Program-made: the position numbers and the translations under genes | Shown here: piece after piece, positions 23,371 to 36,339 of the stretch | How positions within the stretch are numbered: position 1 is the stretch's first letter | Layout: every line of letters starts with the position of its first letter | Source of the DNA: Saxidomus purpurata | Taxonomy: Eukaryota; Mollusca; Bivalvia; Venerida; Veneridae | Reading direction: 5' to 3' | NCBI GenBank assembly: GCA_022818135.1 | Contig: JAFMSR010000002.1 | Location: 45,945,699 to 46,009,698 of the forward strand | Length of the DNA stretch: 64,000 nucleotides | Notes under the pieces: generated by a model | The model's input: the letters and a program-made list of their open reading frames with translations, nothing else | Database searches by the model: none | Told to the model about the DNA's origin: nothing

Positions 23371-24600
23371 TCATTCCGGTTTGGAAATTGGCTGATTCCT
23401 CAGTACGTCTGCATGGTAGGTGAGAACATTCAATAGAAGATCATTAGAAGCCGCAACATTAATTTCAAAACCTCTATACGGGAACTCCTCTTTTACGACG
23501 GAGATTATCTTTAACTGTGGAAATGTGATCACAGATTCCTGAAGGAATGTCTTAACCCCCAATATGAAGTTTTTTCAGAATTGTCGAGGAGATGGAATTG
23601 AAGATTCTAAAGGTGTTAATACTTCCCATTATGATAAACTTAGGCATATCAAACATCTCCATGTATTCTTCAACTGTTTCTTCCAGGCTGCATTGGTTAA
23701 TATTGGCTGTCCATATAGTTGCTGTTCATATTTATTTTTGTACAAGTCTAATTTGTAACGCGAGGGATATCTTACTTTACTTATCATTCCACTTTGATTA
23801 CCATTTATAAACTTTGAAATGTTTGACTTTTTATACCTCTATTAATTACCATATGGAAAAATGAATTTCCTCTGGTCAACTCTTCTTGTTTTATTTTGTA
23901 AATACTAAAGCTTGGTTTGCATGTGACTTGACAGACAGCAAGTCTTGCTAAAGCTTGGCACTCGAATTTTCACGTAGTAATTGATGAAAACATTTTTCAG
24001 TTTGCCCACTGATCCCAGACTAGGTCAATCCAATACTACACTGAAACACCATTCTTTTCAAATTGTATTTTCACGTACGAGTAGCATCTTGATGCGCTTG
24101 TCAAACATCACTTGGATGATCCATTCGAGTATCGTAACTAAACAAACAAACATTGAATGTTTAAATGTCCAGCTATATTCATCAGACAGTATCTAATAAA
24201 ACAGCAAGGTGTTGCAAGTCTCAAGATCTTCTACAGTCGTTCCTATCAGTACAAGCTTTTAGACCACATCTGCATGAATTCCCCATCCAAACACGATAGT
24301 ATTCTTGGAAACAACTTGAAACCAAAGTTTTAATATCAAGCTTCTTCTCATGTTTTTCATCAGTTGTCAAAGGCTCATGCGTTTTGCTAATGGAAGGCGT
24401 AAATGGATTGATCACACTATGTTTTCTTAATACCTCTGAAGCTTTCCTATGGTTTATACTGTCAACAAAACAAACCTCTGCACTGCACAGTAATAATTGT
24501 TTAGCTTCCAGTATTTTAGGACCAAACCTTTGGCAGGCATCTGATTTGTCTAACAAATGTTACTTTTGTTTGCTCCTTTGGTAGGCGTCTTAATTAAAAT
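23371..24600 (-). pseudogene. Possible decayed or highly split coding region (unrecognised)
   Basis: Three protein-like blocks lie on the minus strand. They are 24221-24553 (LDKSDACQRFGPKILEAKQL ... CFQEYYRVWMGNSCRCGLKA), about 23575-23700 (CSLEETVEEYMEMFDMPKFI) and 23371-23548 (TFLQESVITFPQLKIISVVK ... LLLNVLTYHADVLRNQP). The second and third are separated by a stop plus frameshift, and no consistent splice junctions link them. The blocks are longer and more protein-like than surrounding frames. I do not recognise a family. It could be a degenerate gene, or exons of a fast-evolving gene read with errors. Confidence 0.25.
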
Positions 24601-24639
24601 ATAGTTGTCAATTTTATCACTGTATTTTCTTGAAGCTTA

Positions 24640-25040
24640 TCTTTAATGTTTCAGCGCAATTTTGTGTAAAAGGCCAATTAAAAAATAATTAAGGTAGAGT
24701 TATGGTTCTTTGGCACTGCACTTCCCCTCACTGTGCTCTATCACTGTATGAAGTTTCAAGTAATTCCCTTAATACCTTTGCAGTTGTGCTCCCAACAAGA
24801 AAACTCAATAAAAGGAGAATATTATAAAATAAGGTATTGTGAAATGTTTAAAGCAATAACCATATTGTATTGCATGCAATTTGAACAAATGTCATTCAGT
24901 ACTTTTAGAATTATGCTTTGACCAGAAAATGTAACGAAGGGGGAGAATAAAAAAAGTGTTAGTTACGGTTCTTGTGCACTGCACTTCCCCTCATTGTGCT
25001 CTATCACTGTATGAAGTCATTCCCTTAAAAGAAGTGGGGA
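24640..25040. repeat. Repeat family C fragments
   Basis: Two partial units carry 'gagttatggttctt.ggcactgcacttcccctca.tgtgctc' and 'actgtatgaagt'. These are diverged relatives of the array at 26810-28190. They lie downstream of DNAAF5. Confidence 0.65.
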
Positions 25041-25507
25041 CAGATGGACAAATGTGTTCATTTCTAAATGCTCCCAAGTTCATTCGGAGACATAAAGAAC
25101 TCTACAACACCAAATTAGCAAAGATGTATAGAAAACAACTTGAGCCAAGTAGAATAATTTACACATTTAATCATCTATGAAAGCATACACAAGTTCATTC
25201 AGAAACAGTACAAGCACACACCTGGCAGTGACAAATATAAAGGATAAGTAAACACATCTTGTTTTCTAGTTTTGATCTGACTGCCTATTGTACATGTATA
25301 ATGTCCTGTGCTGTAAGTCAAACACAACCTCCTGACAATTTCATCAAAAAGACTGTTTTACCTTGTACTCTGTGTCCATTATATAACATCTTACTCTAAC
25401 AATTATTCTCAACACAAGCATATATTTCAGTTATAATGAATATGGACAGATCTTTAATACTACACATTGGTGAAATGGAGAATGAGTTCTACATCTATGA
25501 TGGTTTG

Positions 25508-28500
25508 CTACGACTGTGACTGAGTGGACAGTTTCTGTAGGTAAGAGACTAGATCCTCACAGTATTTCTTTGATCTATGTTTGTGTTTAGTTGTCTCCAC
25601 TTCCTGTATAAGCATACCTGGTAACAGACTACCTGCTTTCTTCAGAACACCTGAAATTATAAAGTATTTTATGGCATTTATCGTAACATCTACAAAACTG
25701 TGTAAAGAGCAAACAACTTCACATTTACCAGTTAGAATGACATAAAATTGTAATTAATAAATACCTAAACGAAATTTAAAGTGCCACAACATCTAGACAA
25801 ATATTGAAGACGGTATTCATTGAGTAACATGTTAAGTTCAGAAAAGTTGAACCAGTGTTAGTGGTCATTTAAATTAAATTTATGCTACCTTTAGTTTTGT
25901 CTCACATGCATAAAAATACAAAGTTAATTTAATGGTAGTAAAATGAACTATACCTAAAATTGCTTCTTGTATTTTCTCATCTGGATCATCAAGATGTATC
26001 AACAATCCTTTATACATGGCTTCTAGATGAGCTCTATAAAGCTGAACATCATACGCTTGTTCAAAACTGTCCAGGTATGCCAGGAATGTCTTGGCCACCG
26101 TCAGTCTAATCTCATCACTACTGTCATCTAACCTTTTCAACAACTCCAGGTACATATTGTGCAACCGATCCTGGTTAACATTTGGACCAGCAAGATCAAA
26201 AGTACGGGTCATAACCCGGCAGGCTACCAGTCTGGTTCCCTTGTTGTCATCGTCCATACTTGATAACATCTGGGTGATGAAGTTATCTAACACAGGTTCC
26301 AACTGTAAACAGTTAAATGTTACAAGTATTTTTCGTATGTCATAAAATGAATAATTGAACTTCTAAAATCTATAAAAAAAAAATAAAAAATACTTCAGCT
26401 TATTTAAGGAGCTAAGAGTGAAACCAAAATATGAACACTGGGGAAGTTCAATAGACAATTTATGGATACAGATGTATCCATCTTAAAAGACCATCATAAG
26501 AAGATAAAGTTTTATGTATGAATGTTTCAACTCATACTCTTCAAGTGCAGACAAAGATTTTTTGGAAGCCTAAATAATCACAGTTTACGACAAAACTGAA
26601 TACCTCTAGTTCTGTCTTCTTGTTTCAAAAATGTTTAGCTGTCTTCATACAAGTGTGTTAACACTGCAAAAGCTTTGAAACAGGTTTTAATGTCAATTTC
26701 CTGTCTAGTGAAACTAGAGCTATCACTAAATGTGATTAATACCCCCAAAAGGATTGCTTTATAAACTGAAGAAGTTCGTAGTAACATAATACCTTGCAAA
26801 CAAACTAAAAAGAGATATTGTTCTTAGCAGTTCCTCTCATTGTGCTTGACCATTGTATGAAGTTGTATTGAATTCCAACTTGTAGTTTTTCGAAAAATGC
26901 TCCAGACAGGGAAAAGTAACAAAGGGCAATAACTCTGTAATTAGTCAAGATGGAGTTATGGTTCCTGTGCACTGCACTCCCTCTCACTGTGCTTGACCAT
27001 TGTATGAAGTTGTATTGAATTTCAACCAGAAGTTTTCAAGTTATGCTCGGACAAGGAAAAGTAACAAAGGGTAATAACTCTGTAATGAGTCAAGATGGAG
27101 TTATGGTTCCTGTGCACTGCACTTCCTCTAAATGTACTTGACCATTGTATGAGGTTGTACTAATTCCAAATTAGTTTTCAAGTTATGCTTCGAAAAAGAA
27201 AAAGATAACAAAGGGCATAACTCAGTAAATACTCAAGATAGAGTTATAGTTCTTGTACACTGCACTTTCTCTGAGTGTGCTTGATCATTGTATGAAGTTG
27301 TATTGAATTCCAACTAATAGTTTTCAAGTTATGCTCCAGACAAGGAAAAGTAACAAAGGGCAATAACTCTGTAATTAATTATAGTTCTTGTGCACTGCAC
27401 TTCCTCTCAATGTGCTTGACCATTGTATGAAGTTGTATTGAATTCCAACCAGTAGTTTTCAAGTTATGCTTCGGACAAGGAAAACTAACAAAGGGCAATA
27501 ACTCAGTAAATACTCAAGATAGAGTTATAGTTCTTGTACACTGCACTTCCTCTGAGTGTGCTTGATCATTGTATGAAGTTGTATTGAATTCCAACTAGTA
27601 GATTTCAAGTTATGCTCCGGACAAGGAAAACTAACAAAGGGCAATAACTCTGTAATTAGTCAAGATGGAGTTATGGTTCTTGTGCACTGCACTTCCTCTC
27701 AATGTGCTCGACCATTGTATGAAGTTGTATTGAATTCCAACCAGTAGTTTTCAAGTTATGCCCCGGACAAGGAAAAGTAACAAAGGGCAATAACTCTGTA
27801 ATTAGTCAAGATGGAGTTATAGTTCTTGTGCACTGTACTTCCTCTTAATGTGCTTGACCATTGTATGAAGTTGTATTGAATTTCCAACTAGTAGTTTTTA
27901 AGTTTATGCTCCGGACAAGGAAAAGTAACAAAGGGCAATAACTCTGTAATTAGTCAAGATGGAGTTATAGTTCTTGTGCACTGCACTTCCTCTCAATGTG
28001 CTTGACCATTGTATGAAGTTGTATTGAATTCCAACTAGTAGTTTTCAAGTTATGCTCCGGACAAGGAAAATGCAACAGACCGACCGACCGACCGACCGCC
28101 CGCCCGACCGACCGACCGACCGACCAACCGACCGACCAACCACCGGGTGACTCCTATATACCCCCCTAAACTTCGTTTTGGGGGTATAATTAGGCCTGAA
28201 TATTTTTGCAGAAATATATATAGAGGTCAGGTGACATGCTTACCTTTTCCTTTGTAAGAATACCACTTTGTAGAAGTGCCCATGCACATGATACAGCAGT
28301 GGTTCTTATTGCACTAGCCACTCTACCTGCTTTCCATACACAGTTAGGCAAAATCATCTCTCTGACAACAATTTCTGCAAAGTCAGCAAACTTGTCGCCG
28401 GAATCTACCGTGTCCTTACAATTCATCATGAGATGTGAAAGCAGGGAGAAAAACTTGAGACGCACTTCTGGATCTTTCTCTGGATTGAAATTTGCTGTAA

Positions 28501-31500
28501 GTATTGGCATTACATCATCCAGCAGGTCACCAACCACTGGACCTGAAAATTTGCAATCAAAAGGTTAAATTTTCATATGAGAGCAACAAAAATATGTTGT
28601 CAACTACATGAAATAACAATTAGTGCTGGATTAAGAATTAAAAGCTAACCTATTTCGTTGAGTAAACAACAATACTTTCTGGCTTTCTATAAATGTTAAA
28701 ACACGCTTGGACTGTTCCTACCTGCTTCTAAAATGAGCACATCAAAAATAAGTCTTTCCACAGAATGTGTTGTCCATACTGGGTAGGTATCATGAAAACT
28801 GTCCAGCAGTGGTTTTGTATGACTTTTGTACAACTCCCTTCTACTACTAAGACCCTGTAGACTGGCTAACTTATCTAATAGTTCAAACACCTACGAAACA
28901 AAAAAATATTTGGTATAAATATTTCATAAACTGTTAAAATAGACAAAGAGTCACTACTGTTCTTGGTGTTTAACCCTGTTTTCAAAAGTAGTTCAGTTAT
29001 TTAGAGATAGACAGTTTTCCTAACCATTGTTCCTGGAAAGAACCAGTACTAAGCACTCCTATTTTGTCCCATAAACTAAAAGTCAGCTAACTGAGGTTTG
29101 TTACAGGTCTTGAACCAATGACCCTCAGTCAGTAGTTTCAATTGGTCTCAACCAAAGAGGCAATTAATGAATGAACAAGCTACAAGGCCTGTCATGGCTG
29201 ACTGAAATGAAACCAAAGGAAGGAGGTTGTACAAAGCAATTTCTTTTCTAATAATGCAAACTTATAAACCAGTTTAATCCCCAAAGATATATGTGTAACA
29301 TTTTTTGCTTTTGATTGGTACATAATAAATGATGGTATAACATAATAAGCTGCCCAATCAAATGTAATCATAATGTTTCTTATCCTACCTGACTGCTAGG
29401 CCAGCGCTAGCCTACTTAATTTGGTAATCAACAAAGTAAGGAAATTATGTTAAATTATAAGAGCAACTTCAATGGGAAAATCATGAAGACTGATCAAGAC
29501 TGGACCTGAAAAATATTCTTTCAGCTCATAACTGTTTTGAAATTAAGCAAGTTATTTTCCTTAGGAGTTACTTAAATATGTGAGAAGCATTTTGACCTCG
29601 GCCTCTCAGTTCACTGAATGTTTAGCCATTTACTACTTGCAGACACAATTAAATGCTGAAGTAATTACCTTGTCTTTGATGAGGTCTCCTTGTTGTATAG
29701 CTAGGATAGTGTGTAGAATGTTGAACACAGACTGGCTTGATTGTGTAGACTCTACAATGTCTACACCTGACACATTCAATAGTGATTCTAAACATGACAA
29801 CAGCTGAATCTGTGCAGGAACCTAGTGTAGAATAAAAAAAAACATGAACATTTCTCTGATTCCTAAGTTATCAAATCAAAGTGCAAATGTACCAGGCTTT
29901 AATAAGTAAGTTACATCTGGTATTTGTATCAAATGTGAGTGAAAGTGGTCTTATGGTTATAGAATTTGCTTCACAATTTAGGCTAAGAAGACCACAGCTC
30001 AATCAACAATAAAACAATTCAAGCAGATGCAGGTCACTTTAAGACCTAGGTCATCTTGCAAACCTACAGATGCAGGTCACTTTTAGATCTAGGTCATCTT
30101 GCCCAACAACAAATCTCATAATAAAAGATTTGAATGCAGAATTTTATCACAGTAATTAATTACAGCTTTATTACAGGTAGAATCCAACAGGAAGAGTACT
30201 GGAGTACTGAGTGACACATTCGATGAAGAAAGATAAATGCTAGAAACTAACCTGAATACTCTGGCATACATCTGGCATATACAGCGTATCGAGGATTGCC
30301 TGTATGTAAGGTTTCAGATCTGCTCTTGCTGTTCCACGTACAACAGCTGCAAGCACCATGATGGATGTGTAATGCTGGGTATTTTGAACACTTTTCAGGA
30401 TGAGTTTACTCCAAATTTCAACATCAACAAAGTAGCCGATCAACTCTGCAGATCTTTGAATCTGTAATAAATGTATGACAAAAGAACAAGTTAAAAAGTT
30501 GAAACTTTTTGCAAAAACATGAACAAAAGTTCAGACTATATTCTTATAGAAATGTAGAGAAAATATATACATGTACCTGCTAAAAATTTCATATTCATGT
30601 TTGAAATTTGCAACTTGTGCATAGATATGTGAACATGTAGCACTAAGTCATAGAGTCACATGATGATCTTTGTCAAACTCAGCAGATAAAGATGTAAATC
30701 ACTAAGTAACATACATGTACATCCTACATACATTTGTATACATGAAACTTTTTATTGTTTTAACCCTGACCACTGCTAGATTTCTAAGATGGACTTATCT
30801 ATCTTTCAATTTAGAAAGCATCATTTACCATTGAAAATTTATGAACTGAATCGCCACATACATACAACTTGATCAAAAACTGGGCTTGTTGCAATGGCAG
30901 AATCACTCACAAGTTAGAATCACTGTAGGGTAACATTTAACTACTGTAAGAAAGTAAGCTGACATAACAGCCATGTGTAAAAAAACAAGTTCATACATCT
31001 TTGACAACTGACTGTTCATCATCAGAGCAAGCCTTGTACATTCCAGAGGTGACGAGCTCCATATGTTGAGTAATGTACTCTTCACAATTGAGTAATAGAT
31101 AGTACAGGAGACCAGCTGACTTTTTACGTGTATCTGCGACCCAGTCAATCACATCTCTCATCAGGCCTGGCAGTATTTTTGACACATGACGCATCATCAA
31201 AGTACGACATCCAATATTTGGTCTCTCAACTGCAAGCAGATATTTAAATGTTCTTATAGAAATCTACTTGTCTAAATATGAACTGACTCATGAAATAAAT
31301 GACTTACAATGTATATGACAAATCACTTTCTTCTCAATGGTCAAAGTGCTACCATTTATAGAGCACAAAAAATATGTCAAGACATGCCTACCTCCTGGTG
31401 GGTAATGTTTAGGATCTGGTTTGGCAAAATCCACCTTATCTTTCAGATCATCCTCATTTTCGTTGGCAAACTTTAGTCCTGTAAAATTAATCATGGCGTA

Positions 31501-34104
31501 AGTAAAAGTGTCTTAAACAAAAAAGTAACGAGATAGACACGAAATAGGAAGATTGACATTTGGAATCAAACTTGGAAGTTTTTTGTACATGTATAATGAT
31601 CTAGACAAGAGGAATGTTGTGTACTGTGACAACAACCTTAAACTGACCAACTGAAATGAACAAGCCATGGTACAATGTAAACTCCTGTAAATCATGGAAG
31701 AGAAATAATTACAGGTCAAGAAATCCAATATTGACTGTGACATTACATGTTATTAACAGTTTGTGTTGATATGGTTTGCTTCACAGGCTCAGTTCTAAAA
31801 CATTTCATCCAAGTTTCATGAAAATCTTTTGATACATATAAAAGTCCAGGACTTGCAAGAAGAAACAGAGACCAAGTCTTAAGGCTAAAATCTTGCCAAT
31901 CTTAGAAAAATAGAGAAAATACTTAAAATGCAATCTGGGTGTATACATTGGCAGCTGAATTGCCTTGTGTCAAATACCTACAAATTCCAACTACAGATTT
32001 TTTCAATCACTACAATACATACTAATGCCAGCATTTCCCTTCTTATTAACATGATTAAGCAAGTATCCTCACCAACATCATGCCAAAGAGAGTCTGCCAT
32101 CTCCCTTATTTGTGGCTGTTCATCTGACAGACCTGTGAGAAGCAGCGGCATAAGTTTGTTCCAAAATGAATACCGATCAAACATGTCCAACATCCAGTTA
32201 CCCACAACCTTGATCACTGCCATTCTGACTGCAGGGTTCGAATCAAACAATCTCTGTGCCAAATGTGACACAATGGTATCAACTGGCTTGTTGCTACCAT
32301 ATTGTATTACATCTCCTGAAAAACAGAAACCACACTACATGTATCAGTACTTATATCAACAACATTAAGTCACATAAGGTTTGGGGCTGAAAGAGAGCGG
32401 CATTGTAATTAAAACGTTTTGGGCGTCAGAAAGTTCTCAAAAAGTTAACAAATAAAAAACAAAACAAAAATTCAAGTCGTGACTGGAATGTGGACACTGC
32501 AAAACACTGTGTTTATGGTGATAATTAGTCACCGTGATCCGACACTTTTAATTAGGGCGACAGATGACTCTGGAGGAAAATTTGGGTGACAAATTCTTGA
32601 AATAACTGGCATACTGTTTACAATTATATAAAACATGGTCAGTCTGGACGGGTGGTGGTGTTTTCGTCGACCTCCCGGTTCGTCACCATGAGTTTTGTGT
32701 ACAAAAGAGGTTGTGGTTTCGTCACTCTTATTTAATTGTATATCTAATTGTTAGTTTGACATACATGTAAAATGGGATCAAACAAACCAATTAACGTTGT
32801 CGTTACACGTAATTATAGGATGCATCACGGTATTATGAACACCTTTTTTCACCCAAATTAAGTAATTAGTTGACTATTATCAGTCACCTAAATCAATTTG
32901 AATTTAAAAATGGATTGAGTTAAGGGAGTATTAGTGTCAAAATATACAAATTTAACACTAGTTATAAAACTTTTATTCGGAAAATGACAAAAATAACAGT
33001 CTAATCAAACTATAAATAACAAACACACACTACAGCCATTATATCGAAAAAAAAAGACAAATAATTATTTAAATCTTAATTCGATGAGTCAAATACATTG
33101 TTTATTTTTTATTAATAATTATTAATTAAGGTGTAAAATCGAATTTTAAACCGATAAATGAAATACGTTTTTTAATCAAATTTTGTGCAGTAAATGAAAA
33201 TGGTATTCTCATTTAACTGTGCGAACTTTGAATTATCATTTGAGTAATTACCTTTAAGTAGGTGTGAAATCCTATTGTTATATTTATCTTATACAAAACC
33301 TTGGTGACGAACTGGCAACCTAAATCCTTAGTGACGAAACGGGGGATCGACGAAACCACTGTAATTCGTCTGGACAAGTCATGTCTGTCTTGTCACAAAT
33401 TAATAAAATTGTTAATTATAAACAATATGAAAGTCCAATTATTTTGACAAAGATTTTGTACTGCTATACATACCTATTGTATAAACTACAGTCACTCGAA
33501 CTTTTGAGTGCTGATGTGCTATTGTTTGCAACAGTGGCTTGATAAGAGATTCTGACTGTAAGTGAAAATGCTCCGGAACATTTTTTGCCAAAATAGAAGT
33601 ACACTGGCATGCTAGCTTCTTTACATCTGGAAATGGATCTACAATAATGCGCTGAAATATTTTTATCATATCATCCAAATATACTGCAATATTTTTCCCA
33701 GAACATTCTAGAATTTCTTTCAAAAACTCAACTAAAAGCAATCTTAGTTCTTCTGAAGGTTCCGTGATTTCTGGCTGACCAAGTCTTTGAACTATTACAG
33801 GGATGATATAAGGCAGGTACTCTCCTGGCTTTTCTACTATCTTCAAGAACGCTCGAATGATATCTAATGATATTTCTCTGCATTTTTCTGCAGGATCCGA
33901 AAACTCTCTCAACAAAGGTTTCAACAATTCGTTCAACACTGGCTTAATGTCTGGTGTATCTAGTGGCGGCTTTTTAGTAACAGTGTCTTTGCGAATGTTT
34001 TCTAATGCTTTCCTGCGAGACATTTTATTTTCTTCGCTTAGGGTATTAAGGTGGCGTGCTAATCCTTGCACGACCGCATTGGAATTTTGATCAACGGCAG
34101 CCAT
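25508..34104 (-). CDS. DNAAF5: Dynein axonemal assembly factor 5 (HEATR2), complete, 838 aa, ten exons
   Basis: Exons in coding order are 33474-34104, 32073-32315, 31392-31478, 30997-31229, 30252-30461, 29669-29821, 28722-28890, 28244-28542, 25954-26302 and 25508-25650. All junctions keep frame with GT-AG sites, and the total is 839 codons including the stop. The start is [20 protein letters not shown]; an in-frame ATG 46 codons upstream is possible but less likely. The product is a run of HEAT repeats (e.g. [40 protein letters not shown]) with the family's [12 protein letters not shown]...HYPPGG segment at about 298-320. DNAAF5 is a cytoplasmic factor that helps preassemble axonemal dynein arms, so it acts in ciliated cells and sperm. 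The human protein is 855 residues as I recall. Intron 1 holds an 8-bp-TSD TIR element and intron 8 a 1.4-kb repeat array. Confidence 0.95.
26810..28190 (-). repeat. Repeat family C: ~8 units of ~165 bp ending in (ACCG)n
   Basis: Units share 'gttcttgtgcactgcacttcctctcaatgtgcttgaccattgtatgaagttgtattgaattccaac...ttttcaagttatgctccggacaaggaaaagtaacaaagggcaataactctgtaatt'-type blocks. The right part is a microsatellite of ACCG (28079-28143) followed by a short hairpin, tatacccccctaaacttcgttttgggggtata. It lies in DNAAF5 intron 8, close to exon 8. Confidence 0.9.
32642..33375. mobile_element. 718-bp hAT-like non-autonomous element with 8-bp TSD
   Basis: GTCTGGAC occurs at 32642-32649 and 33368-33375. 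Between them the two ends form 37-bp inverted repeats: left gggtggtggtgttttcgtcg..., right complement gaattacagtggtttcgtcg.... They match well from the ninth base on and share ttcgtcac at the inner edge. More ttcgtcac copies lie inside, as subterminal repeats do in hAT elements. The interior is very AT-rich with no ORF. It is inserted in DNAAF5 intron 1. Confidence 0.75.
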
Positions 34105-34324
34105 ATTGTTTGATCGCACAACGCCTCGTTTTGAAGTAGACTGCTTTTCTTGTGTTTTTGTATCATTCGATAATGTTTCAAAGTTACATTTGTAAATCAG
34201 TCTAGTTCGGTTTGGGGTAAAAACCTTACCACCCCTGACCACGGAAAGAGCCGATCGTTCTGGAAATTTCCGTCGACTTGGTGTTGGTGGTGTATATGTG
34301 TGTGTGTATATTTTTTTGTGTGTG

Positions 34325-34457
<133 letters not shown>

Positions 34458-34459
34458 CT

Positions 34460-34975
34460 AAATGTCCGACTCTTTGCTGGTGACTGCATCATCTACTGAG
34501 AAATACGCTCAGCGAGAGACACTCAGATCCCCCAAGACGACCTTAACAACCTAGAACGGTGGGAGAGGAAGTGAGAGATGCTAGATGTATTTCAATGTGG
34601 ACAAGTGTTTTGATTTGATTTGAAGCAAATTTTATAAAGGTCCGTCCATAAGAGCAAATATGTTAGCTTGTATATGTGGATGAGACCTTGGCATGCCTCC
34701 CATCATGTAGATACCGAAAGTTACCAAAGCCTATGAAGAGGTCACAAATGGATAGGGTTGCGCAAAGGTGCACATTTTGGGCCATATATGCCATCATGCC
34801 TATACCTATCAAAAGTGTTTTTCTGTTTCCAAAATAGGAGAGATTTACCTGACTGCAATTTCCAGCCAGTATAGCCAAAGGTTGATTTTGATTGGTTGCC
34901 AAAGAGTAGGCCAATCACGGCGACCAATGAGATCTAAGTGTGATTGACCTAGTATGTGGACAAGTGTCATATTAT
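34460..34975. other. Intergenic upstream of DNAAF5
   Basis: No gene is seen. At 34870 the block 'agccaaaggttgattttgattggttgccaaa' begins; a related block recurs at 35020 on the other side of the palindrome. Confidence 0.4.
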
Positions 34976-35014
34976 CACGGACCTCCTATATACACATGTG
35001 TATATAGGTCCGTG
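34976..35014. repeat. Near-perfect palindrome (cruciform/hairpin)
   Basis: The sequence cacggacct-cct-atatacaca / tgtgtatataggtccgtg has 18-bp arms and a 3-base bulge. It is flanked by direct repeats of agccaaaRgttga.tt.attggttgc (34870 and 35020). It may be the tip of a foldback element. A related 'tgtgtattataggtccatga' occurs at 42002. Confidence 0.8.
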
Positions 35015-35099
35015 GTTTTAGCCAAAGATTGAATTTAATTGGTTGCAAAAAATCCCCTAGTTTCAACAACCCTTATAAATATATTGACATGGCTCAAAG

Positions 35100-35400
35100 A
35101 GCCCGGATAGCTCAATAGGTAGAGCACGTGACTTGTAATCTCGGGGTTGTGGGTTCGATTCCCAGGGCTGACCAACTAAAATTACTAACAGTCTTTTGGA
35201 TGAGACTTAAAAACCGAGGTCCCATGTATAGGTGAAAACCTGGCATGATAAAGAACCAGGGGTGTCTCTGGAATTGGGACGCTTTCTGTATCATGCACTA
35301 TCCCCCAAAACCTAAAATAACTAAACTCTTCTGGGGGCGTTGGTCATATGGGAAACCGGTACCAACGATAAAGCCCTAACATACCATACCATACCATACA
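35100..35400 (+). mobile_element. tRNA-derived SINE with conserved central domain
   Basis: The tRNA-like head (cccggatagctcaataggta, B box ggttcgattcc) is followed by 'ttggatgagacttaaaaaccgaggtcccatgta'. It ends in a simple tail (ccatac)n. The 'gatgagac.ttaaa.ccgaggtccc' body resembles the central domain of the V-SINE/MetaSINE type reported in molluscs, from memory. The acceptor stem mispairs, so it is not a working tRNA. Confidence 0.75.
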
Positions 35401-36335
35401 TGATACAAGAGCGGAGTAAAAAAAAATATTGGTGTAAAATATAGGAATAACTGTATTGTAATTTTTATATTTTAAATATTTTTAAGGGCGACTGCACATA
35501 GTTCCCACATCCACAATATTTACCTCCCTTGTTCTGAATTGGCAGCCATTTTGAATGGCAAAAATGATAAAGCATCAATAGGAATTTTTCTCAATTATGT
35601 GATAATTTATGTGTGACGACCACATTTTCTTGAACCTGCTGAGTCATCTGCCCATATCAGCATCATATGTTAATTATGTTTATAAATCTGGTTAGTTTGT
35701 AATTGTTAAGTAGAATATTCCCTATTAACTTTAAGGGAAGATGCCACACAAAATGGCTGATAATTCAGAACAAGGGAGGTAAATATTGTTAATGTGGGAA
35801 CTATAACAAATATCAAAATCACTAAATAGTTATTCCTTTTCTAACAGACAATGTGATAAAGGCGAAAATTAAAACGCCGTTTGAATTTTGCGACTATATA
35901 TATACGTTATTTAATAGTTGCAAATTTAAACGACGTCACCAATCAGAAACACAGTTACATCGGTAATGCGTTAGAATGTGTTTTTCACACAATTAGTATC
36001 AACATATTGGCAATAATATGTATAGGAAAAAAAAATCCCGTTCACTAATATCGATGTCTAGAGAACAGATTCTCGTTTGCTAGCCACTGCCTAAAGCAAA
36101 TCACTACATATAGACCAAAAAGGATTTTTAAAGATTTATTACAACAAACATAACAACAATATACGTATTACACAGTGACAGACTTCAATGGCAACTAATG
36201 TAAGTGTAAGTGTAAGGATTTCGTATTTTCTGCTATGTTTTCAGAAACAAGCCTGTGCCTTAAAAGCATTACAAACACGTTATATGAGATAACACCCATG
36301 GTCACAAACATTTCGAGCATGTAACATATTTTGAA
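35400..36335. other. Intergenic; one inverted-repeat pair
   Basis: A block at 35500 (ttcccacatccacaatatttacctcccttgttctgaattggcagccattttg) is inverted at 35750 (caaaatggctgataattcagaacaagggaggtaaatattgttaatgtgggaac). The two are about 50-bp arms and mark a TIR element of roughly 310 bp (35500-35810). No gene is seen. Confidence 0.65.
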
Positions 36336-36339
36336 AATT

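Noticed and set aside
34105..34242. 46-residue N-terminal extension of DNAAF5
   Set aside because: In-frame and open, but the downstream ATG (MAAVDQ) fits the family's usual start and length better; not excluded.
35101..35174. Functional tRNA-Thr(TGT)
   Set aside because: The anticodon loop is plausible (cttgtaa), but the acceptor stem has several mismatches and a SINE body follows.
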